A DNA stretch of 64,000 nucleotides from Pseudomonas orientalis. GTDB taxonomy: Bacteria > Pseudomonadota > Gammaproteobacteria > Pseudomonadales > Pseudomonadaceae. The translations under genes and the position numbers were made by a program. The stretch covers positions 806,001 through 870,000 of the forward strand of contig NZ_JYLM01000001.1 of the NCBI RefSeq assembly GCF_001439815.1, given 5' to 3'. A model generated the notes under the pieces. The model saw only the letters and a program-made list of their open reading frames with translations. It was not told where the DNA came from and ran no database searches. Shown here in pieces: positions 46,367 through 55,022 of the stretch (its first letter is position 1; the number at the start of each line of letters is the position of its first letter).

Positions 46367-47707
46367 ATGCGTGCATCCTTGAAACGTTCCCTGCTCGGCA
46401 CCGCGTTCGCGCTGGCCGCCCTGGCTGGCGCCGTGCCCCAGGCCGTGGCCTCGCCCGACCAGCAATTCATTCCCCTGGCGACCTACCGTGTCGGCGCCTA
46501 TGCCTCCAGCGGCGTGCAGGTGTGGGCCGGGATGATCGACTACCTGCGCTATATCAATGAGGTCGAGGGCGGCATCAACGGCGTGAAGCTGGTGTGGCAG
46601 GAGTGCGAGACCGAATGGACGGCGGAGAAGGGCATCGAATGCTACGAGCGTTTCAAAAATGGCCTTGATGGCGCGCCGGTCGCGGTGTACCAGCCCAACG
46701 GTGCACCGGCCGCCTACGCGCTCAGTGAACGGGCGGAAGTGGACAAGATCCCGCTGATCACCCTGGGTTACGGTCGCACCGAAGCCACCGACGGCACGGT
46801 GTTTCCCTACAACTTCCCGGTGATGCTGACCTTCTACAGCGAAGCCTCGACCCTGGTGAACTACATCGCCGAGCGCGAAGGCGGCTTCGACAAACTCAAG
46901 GGCAAGAAGATCGCCACGGTCTATCACGACTCGGCCTACGGACGCGAAACCCTCGGCCCGTTGAAATTGCTGGCCGACAAGTATGGCTTCGAAAATATCC
47001 AGATCCCGGTGGCCGACCCTGGCAACGAGCAGTCGGCGCAATGGCGCCAGGTACGCCAGGCCAATCCGGACTGGGTGTTCCTGCGCACCTGGGGTGTGTC
47101 CACCCCGGTGGCGGTGAAGACGGCGGCGCGCTTCGGCTTCCCGGTGGACCATATCATCGGTGATATCTGGGCCAGTTCCAGCGAAGACGTGCTCCCGGCC
47201 GGTGCCGCCGCCAAAGGTTATCTGGCGCTGACGCCGTACCCGGCAGGCAGCGACTTCGAGATCCACAAGCGCCTCAAGCAGGCGATCCTCGACAAGGGCC
47301 ACAGCGACCTCAAGGACCTGAAAAACTTCGGCAGCGTCTATTACAACTCGGGCCTGGTGAACGCCGCCGTGGCCGTGGAAGCGATTCGCACGGCCCAGGC
47401 CAAATTCGGCAAGCGCCCGCTCAATGGCGAAGAGGGCCGCTGGGGCCTCGAGCACCTGAACATTGATGACGCGCGCCTTAAGGACATGGGCTACCTGGGC
47501 CTGATGCAGAACCTCAAGCTGTCGTGCCGCGACCATGAGGGCGGCGGTTCGGCGCGGGTGCAACAGTGGGACGGGGCCAACTGGACACTGATCAGTGACT
47601 GGATCGCCGCCGACCGTGCGTTGTTGCGCCCGCTGATCGATGAAAAATCCGCCGCGTTCGCCAAGGAAAAGCACCTGACGCCGCGCACCTGCAACGGGGA
47701 TGAATAA
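46367..47707 (+). CDS. LivK-type periplasmic substrate-binding protein
   Basis: 446 aa. An N-terminal signal peptide (residues 1-29, LGTAFALAALAGAVPQAVAS) is followed by a type I periplasmic-binding fold (YASSGVQVWAGMIDYLRYIN near 45, GVKLVWQECETEWTAEKGIE near 70, a KIATVYHDSAYGRETLGPLK segment near 180). It is longer than typical LivJ (about 370 aa), as in the amide/urea-type group. It delivers the substrate to the LivHM-type channel. The precise ligand is unknown; the linkage to SfnB and the LLM enzyme suggests an organosulfur molecule. Confidence 0.88.
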   Translation: MRASLKRSLLGTAFALAALAGAVPQAVASPDQQFIPLATYRVGAYASSGVQVWAGMIDYLRYINEVEGGINGVKLVWQECETEWTAEKGIECYERFKNGLDGAPVAVYQPNGAPAAYALSERAEVDKIPLITLGYGRTEATDGTVFPYNFPVMLTFYSEASTLVNYIAEREGGFDKLKGKKIATVYHDSAYGRETLGPLKLLADKYGFENIQIPVADPGNEQSAQWRQVRQANPDWVFLRTWGVSTPVAVKTAARFGFPVDHIIGDIWASSSEDVLPAGAAAKGYLALTPYPAGSDFEIHKRLKQAILDKGHSDLKDLKNFGSVYYNSGLVNAAVAVEAIRTAQAKFGKRPLNGEEGRWGLEHLNIDDARLKDMGYLGLMQNLKLSCRDHEGGGSARVQQWDGANWTLISDWIAADRALLRPLIDEKSAAFAKEKHLTPRTCNGDE

Positions 47708-47710
47708 ATC

Positions 47711-48478
47711 ATGAGCCAGCCTGCCACCGAGCCAGGGCATCCGGCATTGCTGACGGTCGACGACATCGAAGTGATCTATGACGGGGCGATCCTGGCCGTG
47801 GCCGGGGTGTCGCTGAATGTGCCCAAGGGCGCCATCGTTGCGTTGCTCGGCGCCAATGGCGCAGGCAAAAGCACCACCCTCAAGGCCATTTCCGGGCTGG
47901 TGCGGGCCGAGCGCGCCGACGTCAGCCGTGGCCGGATCGACTACGCCGGCCTGAACCTGGCGGGTGTAGAGCCCAGCCAGCGGGTACGCCAGGGCATGGT
48001 GCATGTGCTGGAAGGCCGGCATGTGTTCGGCCAGCTCACGGTGGAAGACAACCTGCGCAGCGGCGGCTTTGTGCGGCGCCTGAGCCGCAGGGAGCTGGCC
48101 CAGGACCTGGAGCGCATCTACACCTGGTTCCCAAGGCTCAAGACCAAGCGCCACACCCGCGCCGGCCTGACCTCCGGTGGCGAGCAGCAAATGGTCGCCA
48201 TCGGCCGGGCATTGATGACCCGTCCCGCCCTGGTGCTGCTCGACGAGCCGTCGATGGGGTTGGCGCCGATGATCGTACAGGAGATTTTCGCGATCATCGC
48301 GCAGCTCAACCGCGAGCAACAGGTGAGCTTTTTGATCGCCGAGCAGAATATCAATGTCGCACTCACCTATGCGTCCCGGGGCTACGTGCTGGATACTGGG
48401 CGGGTAGTGTTGAGTGGCAGTGCCGCCGAGCTGTTAGGACGGGGTGACTTGCATGATATTTATCTGGGCAAACAGTAA
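47711..48478 (+). CDS. LivF-type ABC transporter ATP-binding protein
   Basis: 255 aa. Walker A LLGANGAGKSTTLKAISGLV (residues 45-64), signature GLTSGGEQQMVAIGRALMTR near 152-171, Walker B PALVLLDEPSMGLAPMIVQE near 172-191, and switch region FLIAEQNINVALTYASRGYV. It is the second ATPase of the HAAT importer and acts with the LivG-type protein at 43640. It starts 3 bases after the binding protein stop. Confidence 0.9.
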   Translation: MSQPATEPGHPALLTVDDIEVIYDGAILAVAGVSLNVPKGAIVALLGANGAGKSTTLKAISGLVRAERADVSRGRIDYAGLNLAGVEPSQRVRQGMVHVLEGRHVFGQLTVEDNLRSGGFVRRLSRRELAQDLERIYTWFPRLKTKRHTRAGLTSGGEQQMVAIGRALMTRPALVLLDEPSMGLAPMIVQEIFAIIAQLNREQQVSFLIAEQNINVALTYASRGYVLDTGRVVLSGSAAELLGRGDLHDIYLGKQ

Positions 48479-48490
48479 GGGCGAACGTGC

Positions 48491-49885
48491 ATGAGTGAAT
48501 CGATCCGCAACGCCGATGTACTGATCATCGGCGGCGGCCTGAGCGGCACGATGCTGGCGGTGCAACTGCTGCGCCTGCCGGGCCGGCGGCGCCTGCTGGT
48601 GATCGAACCGCGTGCGCAACTGGGGCGCGGCGAGGCCTACAGTGCGGTCGAACTGGGCCACACCCTGAACGGCAATGCGGCGCGCATGAGTGTCGACCCG
48701 GACAATGCCGATGACCTGACCCAGTGGCTTACCGACTACATCGGCGCCGGCGGATGGCCGGAGTCGGCGCAACAGCCTGTGCCCATCAGCGAACTGTTCC
48801 CGCCACGGGGCATTTTTGGCCTGTATGCGCAGCAGCGCTTGGCGCAGGCCAAAGCGCTGTCCGCCTCCACCGTCGAGCATATCCGTGCAGAAGCGGTCGA
48901 TGTGCAAGTCGATACAGCCGGTACCCAGTTGACCCTGGATAACGGCGAGCGCCTGCGTGGCGCCTGTGCCGTATTGGCTACCGGCATGTTCCCGGCGGCG
49001 CGCACGCCGCTGACCGAATCCAGCGGCTTGAACGCGGCGGCGGTGGACCCGTGGGATGTGCAGGCCATGACCCGGCTCGACCCACACTCGAGCGTGCTGA
49101 TCATCGGCTCCGGGCTGACCATGGTGGATGCCGTGGTCTCCCTGGAGCAAGCCGGGCATCGTGGGCCGATCGAGGTGTTCTCGCGCCATGGCCTGTTGCC
49201 CCATGTGCGCCGCCAGCCGCCGGGCTGGGACGACTTTCTCGGCGCTGATCACGCGCTGCGCAGCCCTCGGCAGCTGTTGCGTGAAGTGCGGCGCCAATGC
49301 CGCATTGCGCTTGACCAGGGCATCGATTGGCAGGCGCCGCTGGACACGGTCCGGGTGCATATCGCCCGGTTGTGGAGCCAGGCGAGCGACCGTCAGAAAC
49401 GTCAGTTCGTGCGGCACGTGCGGCCGTGGTGGGAAAGCCATCACCACCGCTCGCCGCCGTTGAGTGCGCAGTTGGTGGAACGGTTGCACGCAGAGGGGCG
49501 GCTGCGGATTCACGCCGCTTCGTTCAAGGGGCTGGTGCCTGGGGCCAGCGGCGTAACCATCGGCGTGCGCCATCGCGGCGAGCAGACCCTCACCCAGGTG
49601 TCCGGCGCGGCGCTGATCAACTCCAGCGGCATCGAATACGACTGGCGTCGCGTGGCCCGGCCGTTGCCGCAGCAATTGCTCAAGCGCGGGTTGATCCAGC
49701 CTGGGCCGTTGGCGCTGGGGATTGCGGCGGACACCTCTGGCGCCGTGCTGGATGCCCAGGGCCAGGTGAGTGGGCGGCTGTTCGCCATGGGCCCGCCGCT
49801 GCGTGGGATGTGGTGGGAGAGTACGGCGGTGACGGATGTGGCGATCCAGGCCAAGGCACTGGCCGCAAGGCTCACACAAATTTAA
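48491..49885 (+). CDS. FAD/NAD(P)-binding oxidoreductase-like protein
   Basis: 464 aa. The N-terminal dinucleotide-binding motif is VLIIGGGLSGTMLAVQLLRL (residues 10-29). An ATG-containing second FAD element is AVLATGMFPAARTP near 160, and a second GxGxx(G/T) element appears as VLIIGSGLTMVDAVVSLEQA near 199-218. The pattern matches the FAD-NAD(P)-binding (PF13454-like) family found beside sulfur and transport genes. It is 12 bases after the LivF-type gene and is the last gene of the cluster. It might supply redox equivalents or modify the imported compound; this is inferred from position only. Confidence 0.8.
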   Translation: MSESIRNADVLIIGGGLSGTMLAVQLLRLPGRRRLLVIEPRAQLGRGEAYSAVELGHTLNGNAARMSVDPDNADDLTQWLTDYIGAGGWPESAQQPVPISELFPPRGIFGLYAQQRLAQAKALSASTVEHIRAEAVDVQVDTAGTQLTLDNGERLRGACAVLATGMFPAARTPLTESSGLNAAAVDPWDVQAMTRLDPHSSVLIIGSGLTMVDAVVSLEQAGHRGPIEVFSRHGLLPHVRRQPPGWDDFLGADHALRSPRQLLREVRRQCRIALDQGIDWQAPLDTVRVHIARLWSQASDRQKRQFVRHVRPWWESHHHRSPPLSAQLVERLHAEGRLRIHAASFKGLVPGASGVTIGVRHRGEQTLTQVSGAALINSSGIEYDWRRVARPLPQQLLKRGLIQPGPLALGIAADTSGAVLDAQGQVSGRLFAMGPPLRGMWWESTAVTDVAIQAKALAARLTQI

Positions 49886-50048
49886 ATGTGTGAGGGGGGC
49901 AGGCTCTGATGCCAGTGTAGGAGCGAGCTTGCTCGCGAAAAACTCACAGGCACCGCGTTCATTCAGGAAGCACGCGTTATCGTTGATGTTTTTCGCGAGC
50001 AAGCTCGCTCCTACAGACTGGCATCAGGGTAAGCCCCCTCCCACATTG
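49884..50048. repeat. Nested REPIN: GTAGGAGCGAGC-type inserted in a GTGGGAGGGGGC-type
   Basis: The inner doublet (49915-50016, TGTAGGAGCGAGC ... GCTCGCTCCTACAG) is bracketed by the two halves of a degenerate outer REPIN: left AAATGTGTGAGGGGGGCAGG and right GGGTAAGCCCCCTCCCACAT. CTCTGATGCCAGT and ACTGGCATCAGGG form the outer inner-stem that the insertion splits. Confidence 0.85.
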
Positions 50049-50057
50049 GATCTCTGT

Positions 50058-51305
50058 TTATTTTGAGATTTTCACCAGTCCAGGCTTGAGGCCAAACACT
50101 TCAACCCCCTGGGGCGTCGATTGCCCGGTTGTCACCTTCACCCGCTCCACCGGCTTGTCCATCGACTCCCGAAATTCAACCGTCATATCGGGCCCGATCG
50201 CCGCGCTCGGCACCACAATCGCCTGCGCATTGTTGTACGTCACAATGGTCAGCCGCGCGCTCATGCCCAGGCGCACCTGCTGCACCTGCTGCGGCGTGAG
50301 CCGGGGGATCGACAGCGTCACCGGAAACTGCGCGCTGCCCTGGCTGTCATTGGCGATCGCCAACCCGCTGACCACGCTCACCGAACCCGTCAGTCGCTCA
50401 CCGTCAAAACCATCCCCCATGACCTCCACCGCCTGGCCCTGATGCAGTTGATTGATGTCCAGTTCGGAGACCTTGGCGACGATTTTCAAGCGTTCGATAT
50501 TGGCCAGGCCGAATAACACCTGGCCTTGACTGACCTTGCTGCCGGCCTGTACCGGTGCGTTGTTGCTGACACCGCTTTGGGATGAAGTGCTGTTGCCGGG
50601 TGCGGGCACCACGATACCGGAAAAGGGCGCCTTGACCTCCTTGCCTTCGAGCAGTTTGTGCAGGGCGTCGTATTTGACCGTGGCGTTGGTCAGTTCCATA
50701 TCGGCGATCTGTCGATATTCGCCCTGGCCCTGTTCCAGCGCCTGTTGCAGTTCACTGCGTGCCGCTGCCAGGTCAAGTTGCTGCTGCTGGGTCTGTTGCT
50801 TGAGGTCGTCGAGTTCGTTGCGCGGGATGATGCCGCGCTTGAACAGGTTTTCGCTTTCGGTGAGCTTGCGCCGGGTATTGCCGGCGTTCATTTCTGCGGT
50901 GCGCAGGCTGCGTCGCGCGCGGCTGACGGCGGCGCTGCTGTCCCAGTCCTGCATTTCCTGCACGGTGCGCCGGGCCTTGAGCTGGGCCGAGAGGGCGTCG
51001 CGCAGTTGCACTTCGAGGGTGGCCGGGTCCATGCGTAACAGCACCTGGCCGGCCTCGACGCGCTGGCCTTGCTCGACCAGGTTGGCCAGTACATTGCCGT
51101 CGAACGGCGCGGTGAGCGTAACGGTGGTGTCGGGCTCGATCTTGCCCACCAGGCCGATCTGATGCACCAACGGGTCGGGCTTCACCGCCAGCCACTGTTC
51201 ACCGGCGGTGGCCGGGCTTTCGGCAGGGGGCCGCAGTGCCAGCCCGACGCCCGCCACCAGCAGGATCAACACGGCGCCCAGCAGGCGTTTGCGATTAGTA
51301 GTCAT
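50058..51305 (-). CDS. MacA-like periplasmic adaptor (HlyD/RND-type) of an ABC exporter
   Basis: 415 aa. One N-terminal membrane anchor (residues 7-25, LLGAVLILLVAGVGLALRPP), then a biotinyl-lipoyl half (TVTLTAPFDGNVLANLVEQG), a long coiled-coil hairpin (about 95-205) and a beta-barrel (FSGIVVPAPGNSTSS, ANIERLKIVAKVSELDINQL). It should connect the inner-membrane ABC permease to the TolC-type duct encoded immediately upstream. It overlaps the TolC-type gene by 11 bases and is the last gene of a four-gene leftward operon. Confidence 0.87.
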   Translation of the reverse strand: MTTNRKRLLGAVLILLVAGVGLALRPPAESPATAGEQWLAVKPDPLVHQIGLVGKIEPDTTVTLTAPFDGNVLANLVEQGQRVEAGQVLLRMDPATLEVQLRDALSAQLKARRTVQEMQDWDSSAAVSRARRSLRTAEMNAGNTRRKLTESENLFKRGIIPRNELDDLKQQTQQQQLDLAAARSELQQALEQGQGEYRQIADMELTNATVKYDALHKLLEGKEVKAPFSGIVVPAPGNSTSSQSGVSNNAPVQAGSKVSQGQVLFGLANIERLKIVAKVSELDINQLHQGQAVEVMGDGFDGERLTGSVSVVSGLAIANDSQGSAQFPVTLSIPRLTPQQVQQVRLGMSARLTIVTYNNAQAIVVPSAAIGPDMTVEFRESMDKPVERVKVTTGQSTPQGVEVFGLKPGLVKISK

Positions 51306-52773
51306 TGAGGGCGATTTCCCAGCTTTCCAGGGTCATGCCCAGCGTCAAGTCCAGCTGGGTCTGAGCGTTCAAATAAGCGATCAGCGCATTGAGCCGCGCG
51401 TTTTCGGCGTTGCGCAGGTCAGTTTCGAAGCTCAGCACCTGGAAGTTGGTGGAGCGCCCGGCACTGAGTTTTTCCCGTTCAATCTCGATCTTGCGTCGCG
51501 ACAGGTCCACGGCGCGTTGGGCGATTTCGTACTGGCGCCAGCGGGTGCCGAGGTCGCGCACCACATCGTTGACGCTGCGCTCGAGTTCCTGGCGGGCGTC
51601 GGTGATACGGATTTCCTGGTCCTCGACATCCACCCGGGCCCTGACTTCGGCCTGGCGCGTGCTGATATCGCCGATGGGGATCTGCACCTGCACGCCGGCG
51701 TAGCTGTCCCAGTTGCGGTTATGGGCGCGGCCATTGTCGCTGTCGCTCGCGTCGCGCACCTGGTTCGCGCCCGCCACCAGGTCCACTTGCCAGCGTCCGG
51801 AATCCTTGGCGATCACCAGATTGAGATCGGCCCGCTGGCTGCCGAGCAGAGCGGCGAGGTATTCCGGTTGCTGGGTTTGCGCGAGGTTGAGCGCCTGGCG
51901 CTTGTCGATTTCCATGGGCCTGGCCTCCAGGGCCTCGGTGGCGCGAATCGGTGTCGACAAGTCCAACGCCAGCAGGCGCAGCAGGGCCAGGCGACTGGTA
52001 TCGAGCTGGTTCCGGGCTTCCTCCACGCCCAATTGCTGGGTGGCGATGTCGGCTTCGGTCTGCACGATCTCGAACTCGGCCATGCGCCCGGCGCTGATCA
52101 ATGCCTTGTTCACCTCCAGCAAGGTGTTGGAGCGCTGGAGTGCATCCTGCACGATCACCTGTTGCTCCTGGGCCCGCAGCAACTCGCGGTAGGTGGCGAT
52201 GATCTGGCTGATGGTTTGCGCCACGGTGGCCTTGAGGTTGAGACGGTTGGCCTGTTCGGCCAGGCGCGACAGGCGCAGCGGCGCGGTGGTGGCGTCCCAG
52301 CCGGCACCGCGCATCAGCGGCTGGATGATGGCCAGGTCAAGGCCGTCGCTGCGGTAACGGCCGGCACGGTCGGCGTTGTTCAGTTGCTGAGTCCAGGCCA
52401 TGCTCAGGCGGGTGCCGTATTCGCCGAGCAGGCTGGTGGACGGCGCCAGGTTGGCGTTGCGCGCGTTGTCCTGGGAACCGCGTGTGCCCCGGTAATAACT
52501 GTTGAGGGTGAGTTTGGGGTTGAACACATCTTCGGCGACCCGCAGGTCGAACTTCTGCGCGACCCGCTGCAGGTAGGCGCTGCGGATCGCCGGGTTGTTG
52601 CGCAGGCCCAGGTACACGGCGTCGCCCAGAGTCAAGGTGGTCACCTGGGCATTCAGCGATACACCCCGGTCATAGCCGCTGCGGGTGGTACTGGGCGCCG
52701 AGGGCTTGATCACCACCTCGGCGGCCATCGCGGGCAGGCTGATCAGCGCCAGCAGCAGGAGCCATTTATTCAT
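51295..52773 (-). CDS. TolC-family outer-membrane export protein
   Basis: 492 aa from the ATG at 52773 (MNKWLLLLALISLPAMA), which gives a clean signal peptide; an in-frame extension lacks one. Repeats of the TolC fold: TLTLGDAVYLGLRNNPAIRS near 47-66, LDLAIIQPLMRGAGWDATTA near 151-170, and the second repeat with YAGVQVQIPIGDISTRQAEV near 370-389. It forms the outer-membrane channel for the ABC permease and adaptor encoded beside it. It overlaps the permease gene by 8 bases and the adaptor gene by 11, indicating coupled translation. Confidence 0.88.
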   Translation of the reverse strand: MNKWLLLLALISLPAMAAEVVIKPSAPSTTRSGYDRGVSLNAQVTTLTLGDAVYLGLRNNPAIRSAYLQRVAQKFDLRVAEDVFNPKLTLNSYYRGTRGSQDNARNANLAPSTSLLGEYGTRLSMAWTQQLNNADRAGRYRSDGLDLAIIQPLMRGAGWDATTAPLRLSRLAEQANRLNLKATVAQTISQIIATYRELLRAQEQQVIVQDALQRSNTLLEVNKALISAGRMAEFEIVQTEADIATQQLGVEEARNQLDTSRLALLRLLALDLSTPIRATEALEARPMEIDKRQALNLAQTQQPEYLAALLGSQRADLNLVIAKDSGRWQVDLVAGANQVRDASDSDNGRAHNRNWDSYAGVQVQIPIGDISTRQAEVRARVDVEDQEIRITDARQELERSVNDVVRDLGTRWRQYEIAQRAVDLSRRKIEIEREKLSAGRSTNFQVLSFETDLRNAENARLNALIAYLNAQTQLDLTLGMTLESWEIALNDY

Positions 52774-53965
52774 CGCGCAAGGCCTCCACCGGCTGCAGGC
52801 GTGAGGCCGAGACCGCCGGGTAGATGCCAAAGAACAAACCCACCAGCAATGTGCTGCCAACCCCCAGGGGCAGGGCGGCCACCGCCAGGGAAAACACCCA
52901 GCCCGACAGCCAGGCGTAGAGCCAGGCGGCGGTCATGCCCAGTACCGCGCCGCATAACGCGCCCACGGCAGTCAAGGTGACGGCTTCGAGCAGGAACAGG
53001 TTGCGGATATCCCGCTGCCGAGCGCCCAGGGCCATGCGAATGCCGATTTCGCGACGGCGCTCGGAAACGTTCATCAGCATCACATTCATCACCCCGACGC
53101 CGCCGCCCACCAGGGAAATCGCGCCGAGGGCCAGCAGCAGGTACGCGAAGGTGCGGCTTTGGCGGGTCATGCCATCGATCATTTGCTGGGGCACCGTGAT
53201 GTCGACGTTGTGCTCGGTCAGTTGCGGTTGCAACGCGGCGGCGGCATCCCGTGCCACGCGTTCCATGTCCTGCCCAGGCTGGGCACGGATGATCACGTTG
53301 TTGATCTGCGGGTTGGCAAAAATACGCCGCATGCCCTCGGCGGGAATGAACAGCGATTCATTGGCCTGCACCGGCATCAGCATCGCCCGTGGCTGGTTCT
53401 GCAGGATGCCGATGATCAGGAACAGGTAGTCATTGATGCGCACGCGGTCACCCGGTTTGAGCGGTTCACCGGGCGTGCCGAGTGCCTGGGCGACCTGGTC
53501 GCCGATCACGGCATAGGTCTGGTTGGCATCGAAGGCCGACAGGAAGCGCCCCTCGCGCACCACCAGGCGCATGGCGGCCTGCACATCCGGGGTACTGCCG
53601 ACGAAGTTGGCATTGGCGGTGCGGCCATGGAGCACGATGGGCCCGCTGAACAGGCTGAGCGCGCCGATGTGGGCAATGCCCGGTATAGCCTGGCGCACCG
53701 CGTCCAGGTCGAGCCGGGTGCGCATCGGCACGTTGCCGCTGCCTTTGGGCGGGAACTGGACGATCAGGGTGTCGGTGCCCATGTCCTTGAAAATCATCGC
53801 GGCATCCACTGCGGCGTTATGACCGATATTGATCAACGCGACCACCGACGAACTGCCGATCACGATACCCAGCAAAGCCAGCACCGAGCGTTTGCCCAGG
53901 GTGCGCAGGCTGATGAACGCTTCATGCAGCAGTTGGCTCAGACTCTGTTCGAACCGCAGGCTCAT
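52766..53965 (-). CDS. MacB-type ABC transporter permease (without ATPase domain)
   Basis: 399 aa. Four transmembrane helices in MacB topology: one N-terminal (LALLGIVIGSSSVVALINIG, residues 29-48), a large periplasmic region (about 55-270, with SLFSGPIVLHGRTANANFVG and GRFLSAFDANQTYAVIGDQV), and three at the C-terminus (LGAISLVGGGVGVMNVMLMN, VTLTAVGALCGAVLGMTAAW). The conserved NVSERRREIGIRMALGARQR loop couples to the ATPase. Unlike E. coli MacB, the ATPase is a separate gene (53962), overlapping by 4 bases. The system should expel a peptide, lipopeptide or drug; which one is unknown. Confidence 0.9.
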   Translation of the reverse strand: MSLRFEQSLSQLLHEAFISLRTLGKRSVLALLGIVIGSSSVVALINIGHNAAVDAAMIFKDMGTDTLIVQFPPKGSGNVPMRTRLDLDAVRQAIPGIAHIGALSLFSGPIVLHGRTANANFVGSTPDVQAAMRLVVREGRFLSAFDANQTYAVIGDQVAQALGTPGEPLKPGDRVRINDYLFLIIGILQNQPRAMLMPVQANESLFIPAEGMRRIFANPQINNVIIRAQPGQDMERVARDAAAALQPQLTEHNVDITVPQQMIDGMTRQSRTFAYLLLALGAISLVGGGVGVMNVMLMNVSERRREIGIRMALGARQRDIRNLFLLEAVTLTAVGALCGAVLGMTAAWLYAWLSGWVFSLAVAALPLGVGSTLLVGLFFGIYPAVSASRLQPVEALRDE

Positions 53966-54669
53966 AGGCGCTCTGCCTCGTGCACCACGCCGTTGCGCAC
54001 CAGGATTTTGCGCTCCAGGCGCTCGGCGATGTGCGCATCGTGGGTGACGATGATCAGCGTCACCTGCTGTTCGCGATTGAGCGCCAGAAGCAGGTCCATG
54101 ATGTCCTGGGCGGTGCTGCTGTCGAGGTTGCCGGTGGGTTCGTCGGCGAGGATCACCGAGGGCTTGCCGACCAGGGCCCGCGCGATGGCGACGCGCTGGC
54201 GCTGGCCACCGGACAGGTCGGCCGGGCGGTGGTGGGCGCGCTCGGCCAGGCCGACCTGGTCAAGCATGCGCAAGGCCTGTTCCACCGATTCATGGCGGGA
54301 TACGCCGCGATAACTCAGAGGCAGCGCGACGTTGTCGAGGGCGCTCAGACGCGGCAGCAGGTTGAAGCTCTGGAACACGAAACCGATCTGCTGGTTGCGG
54401 ATCGCCGCCAGTTGATCGGGGCTGCTGTTGAAAATATCGTGACCGGCGAAGCGGTACTGGCCGCAGTTGGGCAGATCCAACAGGCCGAGGATGTTGAGCA
54501 GGGTACTTTTGCCGGAGCCGGACGCGCCGAGAATGCCGCAGCTGTCGCCGCTGGCGATGGACAGGCAGACGTCATTGAGAATGGACAGGTGTTGCCCGGC
54601 GAGCTGATAGCTTTTGCCGATGCCCTGCAAGGAAATCAAGTGGGGGTGCGCGGGGGGCTCTGTGATCAT
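53962..54669 (-). CDS. MacB/LolD-type ABC transporter ATP-binding protein
   Basis: 235 aa, first gene of the leftward export operon. Walker A GILGASGSGKSTLLNILGLL (residues 44-63), Q-loop FVFQSFNLLPRLSALDNVAL, signature PADLSGGQRQRVAIARALVG (near 148-167), Walker B PSVILADEPTGNLDSSTAQD (near 168-187), switch His in IIVTHDAHIAERL. It energises the MacB-type permease encoded next. The divergent TetR gene 350 bases away is a candidate regulator. Confidence 0.9.
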   Translation of the reverse strand: MITEPPAHPHLISLQGIGKSYQLAGQHLSILNDVCLSIASGDSCGILGASGSGKSTLLNILGLLDLPNCGQYRFAGHDIFNSSPDQLAAIRNQQIGFVFQSFNLLPRLSALDNVALPLSYRGVSRHESVEQALRMLDQVGLAERAHHRPADLSGGQRQRVAIARALVGKPSVILADEPTGNLDSSTAQDIMDLLLALNREQQVTLIIVTHDAHIAERLERKILVRNGVVHEAERL

Positions 54670-55022
54670 GACTACCCTGGCGTCTCAACGGTGCGGCGCT
54701 GTCCCGTAAATCTTTGTAACAAGTTGGGAAGCTGCCGGTGCCCGTCAGGAACTCATTAATTTCTTGTTTTTAAAAAGTTGTTTGAATACTAACCGCGTTC
54801 ATTCCGCTTCGCCAGCGGCGGATTTAGAGCGGTTTGATGCATGGAAACGAGGTCTTCTGGCGCATCGCGCAATGGGTAAAAAGCCGTTGGCCTCCCTCGA
54901 TGTCGCGATACGCAACGGCTTCGGTCTATATGGCACCGTGTCATTACTTGCTTTCGATCGTAGGCCCCGGTATAAAAAATCAAAATATTTTTTAAAACAA
55001 TATTTCCCCCCGTGGAACTCTT
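54670..55022. promoter_or_regulatory. Divergent region between the ABC exporter operon and tetR; AT-rich operator candidate
   Basis: 353 bases with no convincing gene. It becomes strongly AT-rich towards tetR (AAAAAATCAAAATATTTTTT...). AAATATT (54983-54989) and AATATTT (54999-55005) form an inverted repeat 18-40 bases before the tetR start, a plausible TetR operator. An AT-rich run near 54755-54785 may be part of the exporter promoter. Confidence 0.4.

Noticed and set aside
45995..48319. 774-codon minus-strand frame antisense to livM/livK/livF
   Set aside because: The opposite strand holds the clear ABC transporter genes; this is a GC-skew shadow.
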